From an uncultured Eubacteriales bacterium (lineage in GTDB: Bacteria; Bacillota; Clostridia; Monoglobales; Monoglobaceae): 61,431 bases of DNA. Location of the stretch: contig CAJKEB010000007.1 of the NCBI GenBank assembly GCA_905198865.1, positions 1-61,431 of the forward strand, written 5' to 3'. Shown one piece after another: positions 10,501 to 17,618 of the stretch. The notes under the pieces were generated by a model that ran no database searches, was not told the origin of the DNA, and worked only from the letters and a program-made list of their open reading frames with translations. How positions within the stretch are numbered: the stretch's first letter is position 1; each line of letters opens with the position of its first letter. The translations under genes and the position numbers were made by a program.

Positions 10501-10904
10501 GATGTATTTCGATATTCGGTAACCCGTTGGTATTCTGGTCAAGCATTGCTGCGTTCTTATATACAGTGGTTGTCGGAATTATCAAGCGTGATAAAAAGGT
10601 ATTGTTCCTTGTTGTCGGACTTATGGCTCAGATTTTGCCGTGGGTATTTGTAAAGAGATGCGTATTTATATATCACTTCTTCGCAAGCCTGCCGTTCCTT
10701 ATCATGATGATTGTGTACACATTAAAGGATTTGGAAGAGCGTTTTGGATGGTTCAAGCATATATCAAACGCGTTTGTAGTGCTTTGCGGCTTGCTGTTCG
10801 TTGCATTCTACCCGGTTTTGTCAGGTATGACAATCACAAAGGAGTATTCAAATACATGGCTTAAGTGGTTCAATACGTGGGTGTTCCATAACAGGGGCAA
10901 CTGA
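7506..10904 (+). CDS. Two-module GT-C glycosyltransferase: GT-C domain, F5/8C-like domain, PMT/GT39 domain
   Basis: A 1132-residue membrane protein starting at TTG (GAGGTAGAAG upstream). It has an N-terminal helix, then a basic linker (about 25-62). Residues about 65-470 form a multi-helix GT-C domain with PSDMSCWIAWG and CDYPPGY motifs. A cytoplasm-like charged linker (about 475-550) and one helix follow. Residues about 580-690 resemble a discoidin/F5-8 type C fold (SIDLGSNEQINTVTYYLG, ARYIKGVSS). Residues about 700-1125 form a protein mannosyltransferase-like GT39 domain with FDEIYHPRTAYEH and THPPLGKL. GT39 enzymes transfer sugars from polyprenyl-phosphate carriers to extracytoplasmic acceptors. 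The fusion implies two transfer reactions or one active plus one scaffolding module, with an extracellular carbohydrate-binding insert. Domain identities are by motif; substrates are unknown. Confidence 0.82.
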   Translation: MYLAYLIAALFILAFFALQKFVGADKKLSAVALEVKAEPETRSKKNRKNENRLKSKAKSGKDITVRAFVITGVIAFLVRVILAYYLKGYPSDMSCWIAWGTNVLNNGPGHFYAPGYFCDYPPGYVTVLGIFAWFNKIFGISGNGTQLIFKMPAILADMALMVSVFVIGSKHIGKKQSLILGIILMINPLLFINSSAWGQVESILAVFLILAMYQLYKKNYLLSGALYVIAVLMKPQALMVGPVFLFAFVASKDWKMILKMIGIGIVMVFLFSVPFNYEAWSDSSIGFGTKLITALNPMWLIEKYMNTLGSYKYFSINAFNFYTIFKLNWVSLEVGGAAEVLLNILNYAMMFIAVAGALVLFIKIKSPSGKIFIPSFFIISFLFTFGLKMHERYLITPIIFLIFEYILSKNKRTLFTFAAFSSVNFINVFCILRYMLMYNTSGPSYSSLAFASVLEVITFIISMFVILHDYVLYPELTCPDGVPGDERTTSEKDKKDLPLNLWISKAKTAYLGFIAAAGNKICDAANSIGSKNKSDKSSGVIELGQKTEKMLKLDYLILAVIVVVYSVVAYVNLGSLKNPQTFYKPSTVNETVSIDLGSNEQINTVTYYLGIGDVGNKPAMKLSYSTDGTNWKDMNVSCQLNSVFKWEVVKLNAPVTARYIKGVSSAVDYRMFEVAFWRADGTQINIQSVSGPGDCENIADEQDLAVYRSSFQNSTYFDEIYHPRTAYEHLHLMPYYETTHPPLGKLIMSVGIAIFGMTPFGWRVMGTTFGILMLPLMYIMLKKLFERTRYSVLGTLIFAFDFMHFSLTRLGTIDSYPVTFIIAMYLFMFLFGKRVLDIAKNNPSDLSDKKTFWKLMKTLGLSGLMFGFGAASKWISIYAGAGLAVELLLIMIGVYIYLPQKMKNAFWSFLIKTCGCCIVLFVVIPGAIYTLSYLPISMVDGYPNVFKCMLDNQKYMFNYHSGLQATHPYSSEWYQWPIDYRPLWAYAAPVETVGEKNIGCISIFGNPLVFWSSIAAFLYTVVVGIIKRDKKVLFLVVGLMAQILPWVFVKRCVFIYHFFASLPFLIMMIVYTLKDLEERFGWFKHISNAFVVLCGLLFVAFYPVLSGMTITKEYSNTWLKWFNTWVFHNRGN

Positions 10905-10969
10905 TATTTGTCGATTGAGCGGCTTAGCTTAAAAGGTTTGGCAATAAATTCGAAAGGTTTGGTAATAGG

Positions 10970-11812
10970 ATGAGAGAAATTAACGTAAACAGTATTATTG
11001 ATACTCTTGAAGAAATGTGTATTGAGGCAAACTGCGTGCTGAATTCTGATGTTGAGGACGCGCTTAAAAACGGTTATGAGTCCGAAACCAGCGAGATTGG
11101 GAAAGATGTACTTGGAAATATATTGAAAAATGCGCAGATTGCACGTGATGAATACGTCCCAATTTGCCAGGATACCGGTATGGCGGTTGTGTTTTTGAAA
11201 GTCGGTCAGGACGTTCACTTTGTCGGAGGCTCGTTAAACGACGCCGTAAATGAAGGTGTCCGCAGAGGCTATGAAAAGGGCTATCTCAGGAAGTCCGTTG
11301 TTGCAGACCCGGTCAGGAGAGGAAATACCGGCGACAATACTCCGGCAATTATTCATACAGAAATCGTTGACGGCGACGAAGTTGAGATTACTGTCGCACC
11401 TAAAGGCTTCGGCAGCGAGAACATGAGCGCGGTAAAGATGCTCAAGCCCTCGGAGGGGATTGAAGGAATAATCGACTTTGTTGTGAATACCGTGAAAAAT
11501 GCGGGAGGAAACCCATGTCCGCCGCTGGTTGTGGGCGTAGGAATAGGCGGAACATTTGAAAAGGCTGCATATCTTGCAAAGTCCGCCTTGCTCCGTGACG
11601 TTGACAGCGATAATCCCGACCCGTATTACGCAGAGCTTGAGGGTATTTTGCTTAAAAAAATAAACGGACTCAATATAGGACCTCAGGGCTTCGGCGGAAT
11701 TACTACCGCACTCGGAGTAAATGTCGAAACATTCCCGACGCACATCGCCGGAATGCCGTGCGCCGTGAATATAAACTGTCATGTTACGAGACATGTAACT
11801 AAAAAAATATGA
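10970..11812 (+). CDS. Fumarate hydratase (class I) alpha subunit, without an adjacent beta subunit
   Basis: A 280-residue protein matching the alpha subunit of two-subunit class I fumarase or L-tartrate dehydratase. Candidate [4Fe-4S] ligands are Cys66 (PICQDTG), Cys183 (NPCPPLVVG) and Cys264 or Cys270 (GMPCAVNINCHVTRH). The enzyme hydrates fumarate to malate. Full length for the alpha subunit, but the beta subunit (about 180 residues), which normally follows directly, is absent: the next sequence is the promoter and leader of the aromatic operon. The beta subunit must be elsewhere, or this is an orphan. Fumarase and tartrate dehydratase cannot be told apart here. Confidence 0.85.
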   Translation: MREINVNSIIDTLEEMCIEANCVLNSDVEDALKNGYESETSEIGKDVLGNILKNAQIARDEYVPICQDTGMAVVFLKVGQDVHFVGGSLNDAVNEGVRRGYEKGYLRKSVVADPVRRGNTGDNTPAIIHTEIVDGDEVEITVAPKGFGSENMSAVKMLKPSEGIEGIIDFVVNTVKNAGGNPCPPLVVGVGIGGTFEKAAYLAKSALLRDVDSDNPDPYYAELEGILLKKINGLNIGPQGFGGITTALGVNVETFPTHIAGMPCAVNINCHVTRHVTKKI

Positions 11813-11828
11813 CTTTTTCAAAAAAGTA

Positions 11829-11857
11829 CTTGATTTTTGATCTGACCTGCGGTATAA
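11829..11857 (+). promoter_or_regulatory. Promoter of the aromatic amino acid operon
   Basis: TTGATT (11829-11834), a 17-nt spacer and a perfect TATAAT (11852-11857). Transcription would start near 11864, leaving roughly 70 nt before the leader-peptide ATG at 11936 and about 290 nt before aroF. It sits just past the fumarase alpha stop codon, so the operon appears to be an independent unit. Confidence 0.78.
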
Positions 11858-11935
11858 TAATGAGCAGCTCAGATAAGACCTAAGTTTTTTGTGAGTTATT
11901 TATCTTCTAATTTTAGAAATTTTGAGGAATTTAAA

Positions 11936-12061
11936 ATGATTGATTTGCTGCGTAGAATTATTACTGCCACAACAGAATATTTTTTCTACTTTAGCCAGAG
12001 CTTGTATTTTAGCTTTGGTTACTTTTGGTGCAGCAAATATTTAAAGCCCGTGTGTGTTTAG
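11936..12061 (+). CDS. Aromatic-residue-rich leader peptide of the aro operon
   Basis: A 41-codon frame with a good ribosome site (GAGGA at 11924-11928, 7 nt before ATG) ending at TAG 12059-12061. Twelve residues between positions 15 and 35 are aromatic: six Phe, five Tyr and one Trp. Runs are YFFYF (15-19) and YFSFGYFW (24-31). Nothing suggests a folded protein. The density of Phe/Tyr/Trp codons directly before a terminator and the genes for Phe/Tyr synthesis is the hallmark of an attenuation leader peptide: shortage of any charged aromatic tRNA would stall the ribosome here. Codons 36-39 form the left arm of the antiterminator, so the ribosome position directly controls folding. Function is inferred; sequence features are seen directly. 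Confidence 0.87.
   Translation: MIDLLRRIITATTEYFFYFSQSLYFSFGYFWCSKYLKPVCV
11993..12020 (+). promoter_or_regulatory. Possible pause hairpin within the leader peptide frame
   Basis: AGCCAGAGCT (11993-12002) can pair with AGCTTTGGTT (12011-12020) across an 8-nt loop, ten pairs including two G-U. It overlaps the aromatic codons, the place where classic attenuators have a polymerase pause hairpin that synchronises the first ribosome. Not proven. Confidence 0.45.
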
Positions 12062-12126
12062 GGAAATAAACGCGTAAACTTTGAAAACTATTCAAGGACG
12101 GGCTTTAGGCTCGTCCTTTTTAATTT
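12042..12126 (+). promoter_or_regulatory. Antiterminator/terminator switch of the aro operon attenuator
   Basis: Two exclusive structures are visible. The terminator is AAGGACGGGC (12094-12103), a 5-nt loop, and GCTCGTCCTT (12109-12118), a 10-bp stem with one G-U pair, followed by a T-rich run to 12126. The antiterminator pairs TAAAGCCCGT (12042-12051) perfectly with ACGGGCTTTA (12098-12107), which removes the left arm of the terminator. The antiterminator's left arm lies inside the last codons of the leader peptide. A ribosome that reaches the stop codon at 12059 would mask it and allow termination. A ribosome stalled on earlier aromatic codons would leave it free and allow read-through into aroF. 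Confidence 0.85.
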
Positions 12127-12157
12127 TACTTATTTAAAATTCAGGAGGAAGAATAAA

Positions 12158-13177
12158 ATGGTTGTTATTTTAAAACCGAAAACAAGTGAAGAAGATACCA
12201 ATAAGATGATTTCTTACATCAAGGACTTGGGCGTTGACGTAATGATAAACAAGGGTGTTGACTGTACGGTTCTCGGACTTTTGGGAGACACGTCAAGAAT
12301 CGACCCCGATACACTTATGCTCAATGTCCATGTTGACAGAGTGATGCGTATTGCCGAGCCTTTTAAAAAGGCGAGCAGAAAGTTTCATCCTGAGCCTACC
12401 GTTGTTAAAGTTGGAGAAGCTGAGATTGGCAAGGAGGGCGGCTTTACCGTTATTGCCGGTCCGTGCAGCGTTGAATCCGAAGAACAAATCATTGATGTTG
12501 CGCAGAGTGTGAAAAGCAGCGGAGCAAAGCTGTTGCGCGGCGGCGCATTCAAGCCCAGAACTTCGCCTTACTCGTTTCAGGGACTTGAGCTTGAGGGGCT
12601 CAGACTTCTGCAAGAGGCGAGAGAAAAGACAGGTCTGCCTATAGTTACCGAAATTATGTCGCCTAAGATGGTTGAAACATTTGACGAGCAGGTCGATGTG
12701 ATACAGGTTGGAGCAAGAAATATGCAGAATTTTGATCTGCTCAAGGAGCTCGGAAAAACCGGAAAGCCTATACTCTTAAAGAGAGGTCTTTCTTCAACTA
12801 TCGAAGAATGGCTTATGTCTGCCGAATACATTCTGGCGTCGGGCAATCCGAACGTTATTCTCTGTGAAAGAGGTATCAGAACATTTGAAACATATACGAG
12901 GAATACGCTTGATTTGAGCGCTATACCGGCGGTTAAAAAGCTCAGCCATCTTCCGGTAATCGTTGATCCGTCTCATTCTGCCGGCATGAGCTGGATGGTT
13001 GAACCGCTTTCGCTTGCGGCAATGGCGGTCGGAGCAGACGGTTTGATTATCGAAGTGCATAACTGCCCGGAAAAGGCTTTGTGCGACGGCGCTCAGTCTC
13101 TGAATGAGCCGCAGTTTGAAGCATTAATGAAAAAGCTGAAGGCTATAGGCAAGCATGTAGATAAAAATATTGATTAA
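12158..13177 (+). CDS. aroF: 3-deoxy-7-phosphoheptulonate (DAHP) synthase, AroF type
   Basis: A 339-residue enzyme condensing phosphoenolpyruvate and erythrose 4-phosphate to DAHP, the first step of aromatic synthesis. Residues 1-70 form the N-terminal ferredoxin-like domain of type I-beta DAHP synthases, a known site of feedback control. The catalytic barrel carries AGPCSVES, RGGAFKPRTSPYSFQG, and VDPSHSAG. AGGAGG lies 8 nt before the ATG. First gene after the attenuator, so it is the main target of leader control. tyrA follows after 26 bp. Length and motifs are normal for the family. Confidence 0.95.
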   Translation: MVVILKPKTSEEDTNKMISYIKDLGVDVMINKGVDCTVLGLLGDTSRIDPDTLMLNVHVDRVMRIAEPFKKASRKFHPEPTVVKVGEAEIGKEGGFTVIAGPCSVESEEQIIDVAQSVKSSGAKLLRGGAFKPRTSPYSFQGLELEGLRLLQEAREKTGLPIVTEIMSPKMVETFDEQVDVIQVGARNMQNFDLLKELGKTGKPILLKRGLSSTIEEWLMSAEYILASGNPNVILCERGIRTFETYTRNTLDLSAIPAVKKLSHLPVIVDPSHSAGMSWMVEPLSLAAMAVGADGLIIEVHNCPEKALCDGAQSLNEPQFEALMKKLKAIGKHVDKNID

Positions 13178-13203
13178 AGTTTAGCTTTAGCGGGAGATGC
13201 ATT

Positions 13204-14064
13204 ATGGAAAGTGATTTTAGAATTGCAGTTATAGGACTTGGTTTGATAGGCGGTTCTCTTGCATATGCTCTCAAGGGATACAAAAACGCAGAGATAGTGG
13301 GCTGTGATACGGATATCGAAACAAGAGAGCTTGCAATTAAAAACAAAGCGGTCAGCGCGGTTTTTGAAGACGCCGGTGACGCTATTGAAAGCTCTGATGT
13401 GGTATTTTTTTGTACATATCCGAAGATAATAGGCAAGCTTATTGATGACAACCGTACAAGATTTAAAAACGGCGCTGTAATTTCCGATGTTTGCGGCGTT
13501 AAGTCAAGCGTCGTAGAGGATATAAAACGCGTCCTGCCCAATGGTGTGGATTATGTCGGCGGTCATCCCATGGCGGGCAAAGAGGTGGAAGGCTTCAAAA
13601 ACGCCTCCTCAGAGCTGTTCTGGATGAGCGGTTATATTATTACTCCGCTTGAAAGTTCAAAGCCGGAGAGTGTTGAGCTTATTAAAGAAATCGCCCGCTA
13701 TATTGGCTCAACCCGTATAACTACGGCAAGTCCTGAAGAACATGACAGAGTGATTGCATATACAAGTGACTTAATGCATATCTCGGCATCTGCGCTTTGT
13801 CTCACATACCCGCAGGAAATGAATCGCGCATATACGGCGGGGGCGTTCAGAGACTGTACAAGGGTAGCGAGGATAAATCCTGAGCTTTGGAGCGAATTGT
13901 TTCTGTCAAACCGGGAAAATGTTATTCGTGAGGCGGACAGGCTTATAGAAAACGTGCAGATAATAAAAGACGCTGTTGCAAGCGGCGATAAGGATAAAGT
14001 GAAAGAGCTTCTTAAAACGGTGTGTGAAAATAAAATTGCCATGCAGGAAAAGGAACCTGAATAA
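13204..14064 (+). CDS. tyrA: Prephenate dehydrogenase
   Basis: A 286-residue NAD(P)-dependent enzyme making 4-hydroxyphenylpyruvate from prephenate, on the tyrosine branch. The Rossmann motif GLGLIGGS is at about residues 11-18, GGHPMAGKEVEGF at about 119-131, and a conserved helix with SDLMHISASAL follows. The protein ends without the C-terminal ACT domain that many Firmicute TyrA proteins carry, so allosteric tyrosine control through ACT is unlikely here. It lies between aroF and aroB in the operon. GGGAG ribosome site upstream. Confidence 0.93.
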   Translation: MESDFRIAVIGLGLIGGSLAYALKGYKNAEIVGCDTDIETRELAIKNKAVSAVFEDAGDAIESSDVVFFCTYPKIIGKLIDDNRTRFKNGAVISDVCGVKSSVVEDIKRVLPNGVDYVGGHPMAGKEVEGFKNASSELFWMSGYIITPLESSKPESVELIKEIARYIGSTRITTASPEEHDRVIAYTSDLMHISASALCLTYPQEMNRAYTAGAFRDCTRVARINPELWSELFLSNRENVIREADRLIENVQIIKDAVASGDKDKVKELLKTVCENKIAMQEKEPE

Positions 14065-14117
14065 ACGGGAAGAGCAAACTTTGCGAAAGTGAAATAAATC
14101 TGAAAGGGAAATATAAT

Positions 14118-15170
14118 ATGAGAGTTTTAAAGGTCAATATTCCCGGCAGGGAATACGAAATAACCATAGCGGCAGGCTTGCTTGAGAAAAGCGGCGAAGA
14201 AATAAGAAAAATTTCAGCTGCAAAAAAGGCGGCTGTCGTAACCGACAGCAATGTCGGACCGCTGTATGCGGAAAAGGTAATAAACAGCATGAATGAGAAC
14301 GGTTTTGAAACAGTGCTTATTACTGTTCCTGCTGGCGAAAAGAGCAAGTCGGCTGAAATGCTTATGAAGCTGTATGATGAAATGCTTGAATTCAAGCTTA
14401 CAAGAACCGATTTAATTGTCGCGCTCGGCGGAGGTGTTGTCGGTGATTTGACCGGCTATGCGGCGGCAAGTCTGCTCAGAGGAATACCGTATGTTCAGAT
14501 ACCTACTACACTTTTGGCTCAGGTTGATTCGAGCGTAGGCGGCAAGGTTGCGATTGATCTGCCAAGGGGCAAAAATCTCGTCGGAGCATTTAATCAACCC
14601 AAGGCGGTTATTATTGATACAGATTGTCTGAAGACCCTGGAGCCGAGAGTTTTGTCGGACGGCATGGCAGAAGTGATTAAATACGGTGCAATAAAAGATA
14701 AAAACCTGTTTGAATTGCTTGAAACTATTAAGGATACAAAAGAATTGTTTGCAAATATTGATGGAATAATATATAATTGTTGTGATATAAAAAGACAAGT
14801 GGTTGAAGACGATGAGTTTGATACCGGAGGGCGTATGATTTTGAACTTTGGTCACACCTTCGGTCATGCAATTGAAAAGCAGTATCATTACGAGACTTAT
14901 ACGCACGGCGAGGGTGTTGCCGTAGGTATGATTATGGCGTGTGAGTACGGCGAAAGAATCGGTTTGACCGAGCCGGGAACAACCGAGCGTATGCGCAGGA
15001 TTGTCAAAAGCTATAACCTTCCGCTTGAGGTCAAAATAAGCAAAGAAGAACTTGCGGAGGCCGTTGCCGTTGATAAAAAGGGCGAGGGCAGCATGATTAA
15101 TCTTATTCTTTTAAATAAGATTGGTGATGTTCTAATCAAGAAAATCGAAAAGAGCGAGTTTTTAGGATGA
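14118..15170 (+). CDS. aroB: 3-dehydroquinate synthase
   Basis: A 350-residue NAD-dependent, metal-requiring enzyme that cyclises DAHP to 3-dehydroquinate. Seen: VTDSNVGPLYAEKV in the N-terminal domain, the NAD-binding loop GGGVVGDLTGYAA at about 103-115, PTTLLAQVDSSVGGK, and the metal-site segment FGHTFGHAIE near residue 247. AAAGGGAAA precedes the ATG. The 53-bp gap after tyrA is the longest within the operon but has no terminator. Confidence 0.96.
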   Translation: MRVLKVNIPGREYEITIAAGLLEKSGEEIRKISAAKKAAVVTDSNVGPLYAEKVINSMNENGFETVLITVPAGEKSKSAEMLMKLYDEMLEFKLTRTDLIVALGGGVVGDLTGYAAASLLRGIPYVQIPTTLLAQVDSSVGGKVAIDLPRGKNLVGAFNQPKAVIIDTDCLKTLEPRVLSDGMAEVIKYGAIKDKNLFELLETIKDTKELFANIDGIIYNCCDIKRQVVEDDEFDTGGRMILNFGHTFGHAIEKQYHYETYTHGEGVAVGMIMACEYGERIGLTEPGTTERMRRIVKSYNLPLEVKISKEELAEAVAVDKKGEGSMINLILLNKIGDVLIKKIEKSEFLG

Positions 15171-15204
15171 TTTAAATAATATAGTCGTTTACGGAGGCAG
15201 AAAA

Positions 15205-16479
15205 TTGGAAGACATCAAAAGAATTGAATCAAAAATGTTAAAGGGGATTGTGGCGGTTCCACCGTCAAAAAGTGTTGCGCACAGGGCAATTATTGCAGCA
15301 GCGCTTTCAGGCGATGACTGTGTGATTGAAAACGTAAGCATGTCAAATGATATTACGGCAACTGTGGAGTGTATGCGCAAGCTTGGAGCTAAGTGCCGTG
15401 TGAATTCAAAAAATATGACGGTACATATATCCGAAAAAAAGACCTACAGGGTCAAAGACATGATTACCTTAGACTGCGGCGAGAGCGGCTCAACGCTTCG
15501 CTTTCTTATGCCTCTTGCACTTGGCAGAGGCGTGCCTGTAAAGTTTGTGGGTCACGGCAGACTTATGAAACGTCCTCAGACGCCTTATTTTAATATATTC
15601 AGAGATAAGGGAATACATTTTGAGACAGGTAATGACTATATTATTCTGGACGGCGCTTTAAAGAGCGGAAGCTATGGACTTGCCGGAAATGTCAGCTCTC
15701 AGTTTATTTCGGGGCTGCTGTTTGCTCTGCCGCTTATCGACGGTGACAGCGAAATATTGATTTCCGGTGAGCTTGAATCAAGAGGCTATGTTGATTTGAC
15801 GATTGATATTTTATCAAAATTCGGAATAGAAGTCGAAAACTATAAGTATAAGCTTTTCAGAATTAAGGGCGGACAGAAGTATAAGGGCTGCTCGGAATTT
15901 AAGATTGAGGCGGACTATTCTCAGGCGGCATTCTTTTTGGTTGCCGACGCAATCGGCTGCGATGTTGAGTGCCTTAACTTAAACCCCGACAGTCTTCAGG
16001 GTGACAGAGCGATAATCGACATTATCAAGCAAACGGGTGCAAGAATTGTCACAGGACCAAACGGCGGTATAATGGCAAAGCGTACTGCGGTTATGCACGG
16101 AATAACCGTTGACGCCAAAAATATCCCGGATCTGGTTCCTATAGTGTCTGTTCTCTGTTCATTTTGCAGCGGAGAGAGCAGGATAATAAACGCTGGCAGA
16201 CTCCGTCACAAGGAAAGTGACAGACTGAAGTCAACAGCGAGCGAGCTTGCAAGACTGGGCGTTGATATCAGAGAAGGCAGAGACAGCCTTACGATTTACG
16301 GCCAGGATCTTCTTGAAAGCAATGTGTGTTCGGCATGGAACGACCACAGAATCGCTATGGCGCTTGCCGTTGCGGCGTGCAGAACCGAGGGCAGCGTAGA
16401 GATTACCGGAGCGGAAGAGGCTGTTAAGAAGTCATATCCCGACTTTTTTGAGGTATATGACAGGCTCAGAAGCGTGTAG
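15205..16479 (+). CDS. aroA: 3-phosphoshikimate 1-carboxyvinyltransferase (EPSP synthase)
   Basis: A 424-residue enzyme transferring the enolpyruvyl group of PEP to shikimate 3-phosphate. It starts at TTG with CGGAGG 9 nt upstream. Motifs are KSVAHRAIIAAAL near the N-terminus, GESGSTLRFLMPL at about 89-101, NVSSQFISGLL at about 161-171, RHKESDRL, and WNDHRIAMALA near the C-terminus. The short, divergent loop around KSVAHRA instead of the common KSISHRA is a minor variation. Normal length. Confidence 0.95.
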   Translation: MEDIKRIESKMLKGIVAVPPSKSVAHRAIIAAALSGDDCVIENVSMSNDITATVECMRKLGAKCRVNSKNMTVHISEKKTYRVKDMITLDCGESGSTLRFLMPLALGRGVPVKFVGHGRLMKRPQTPYFNIFRDKGIHFETGNDYIILDGALKSGSYGLAGNVSSQFISGLLFALPLIDGDSEILISGELESRGYVDLTIDILSKFGIEVENYKYKLFRIKGGQKYKGCSEFKIEADYSQAAFFLVADAIGCDVECLNLNPDSLQGDRAIIDIIKQTGARIVTGPNGGIMAKRTAVMHGITVDAKNIPDLVPIVSVLCSFCSGESRIINAGRLRHKESDRLKSTASELARLGVDIREGRDSLTIYGQDLLESNVCSAWNDHRIAMALAVAACRTEGSVEITGAEEAVKKSYPDFFEVYDRLRSV

Positions 16480-16514
16480 CGTAGGTATAATTAAGAAAGG
16501 CTGTGTAAACAAGT

Positions 16515-17582
16515 ATGAACATTTGGGGAACAAATATAAAACTCAGTATATTCGGCGAGTCGCACGGAAACGGAATAGGTATCGTAATCGACGGACTTCC
16601 GTCCGGAACAAAGCTTGACCTTGATTTGATAGAACGTGAGATGGAACGCCGTGCACCGGGAAGAAACTCTGTTTCTACGTCAAGACGTGAAAAGGACAGC
16701 GTTGAGATCCTTTCGGGATTTGTCGGCGGCGTCACGACCGGAACACCTTTGTGCGGTATGATACGCAATACCAATACAATTTCAAAGCACTATGAAAGAG
16801 ACTTATTAAGACCCGGTCATGCGGATTATACCGGATTTCAAAAATACGGCGACAGTCACGATTACAGAGGCGGCGGTCATTTTTCGGGCAGGATTACTGC
16901 TCCGCTGGTTTTTGCGGGAGCTGTTGCCAAACAGATTTTAAAAACTCACGGCATAACTGTTGGTTCTCATATAATTAAAATTTCTGATATATGCGATGAA
17001 AAGTTTGACAGTGTTAACATAGACGCAAAGCTGCTTGAAGAGCTGTCAAAAAAGGACTTCCCGGTATGCAGCGAGAGCAAGGCGGAGTTAATGAAGACCG
17101 CCATACTTAACGCAAAGAATAATTGTAATTCTGTCGGCGGAATTGTCGAATGTGCGGTTGTGGGTATGCCTGTCGGAAAGGGTTCGCCGTTTTTCGGCTC
17201 AATCGAAAGCAGAATTTCTTCAATGATGTTTTCTGTTCCTGCTGTCAAGGGTATTGAGTTTGGCGCGGGATTTGGATTTGCCGATATGGACGGTAAATCC
17301 GCAAACGATGAATTCTATATTGAAAACGGCGTTATAAAGACCTATTCAAACAACAATGCCGGAATAAACGGCGGTATAAGCAACGGTATGCCTATAGTGT
17401 TTGATGTTGTAATGAAGCCGACCCCTTCAATCTCTCAGGTACAGAGAACAGTCGATATTTCCAAAATGGAAAATGCGGAAATTGAAATACATGGCAGACA
17501 TGACCCGTGCATTGTTCATAGGGGAGCAGTTGTAGTTGAAAATGCGGCTGCGGTTGCTATTCTTGATGTTTTACTTGATTAA
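16515..17582 (+). CDS. aroC: Chorismate synthase
   Basis: A 355-residue reduced-FMN-dependent enzyme that converts EPSP to chorismate, the branch point for Phe, Tyr and Trp. Seen: FGESHGNGIGIVIDGLPSG at the N-terminus, RRAPGRNSVSTSRREKD, the FMN-site region RGGGHFSGRIT, GNNAG-like NNNAGINGGISNGMP, and the C-terminal RHDPCIVHRG. It is flanked in the operon by aroA (35 bp) and pheA (36 bp). Confidence 0.96.
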   Translation: MNIWGTNIKLSIFGESHGNGIGIVIDGLPSGTKLDLDLIEREMERRAPGRNSVSTSRREKDSVEILSGFVGGVTTGTPLCGMIRNTNTISKHYERDLLRPGHADYTGFQKYGDSHDYRGGGHFSGRITAPLVFAGAVAKQILKTHGITVGSHIIKISDICDEKFDSVNIDAKLLEELSKKDFPVCSESKAELMKTAILNAKNNCNSVGGIVECAVVGMPVGKGSPFFGSIESRISSMMFSVPAVKGIEFGAGFGFADMDGKSANDEFYIENGVIKTYSNNNAGINGGISNGMPIVFDVVMKPTPSISQVQRTVDISKMENAEIEIHGRHDPCIVHRGAVVVENAAAVAILDVLLD

Positions 17583-17618
17583 GGTTATATCATATTTGAA
17601 AGTTGACGGTGCAAATAA

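Noticed and set aside
11234..11821. A 195-codon gene antisense to fumarase alpha
   Set aside because: It mirrors the conserved sense gene, has no recognisable domains and no ribosome site; a shadow frame.
11864..12157. T-box or TRAP-type control of aroF
   Set aside because: No T-box AGGGUGG-type motif, no specifier stem layout and no run of (G/U)AG triplets. The short translated frame with paired hairpins explains the region better.
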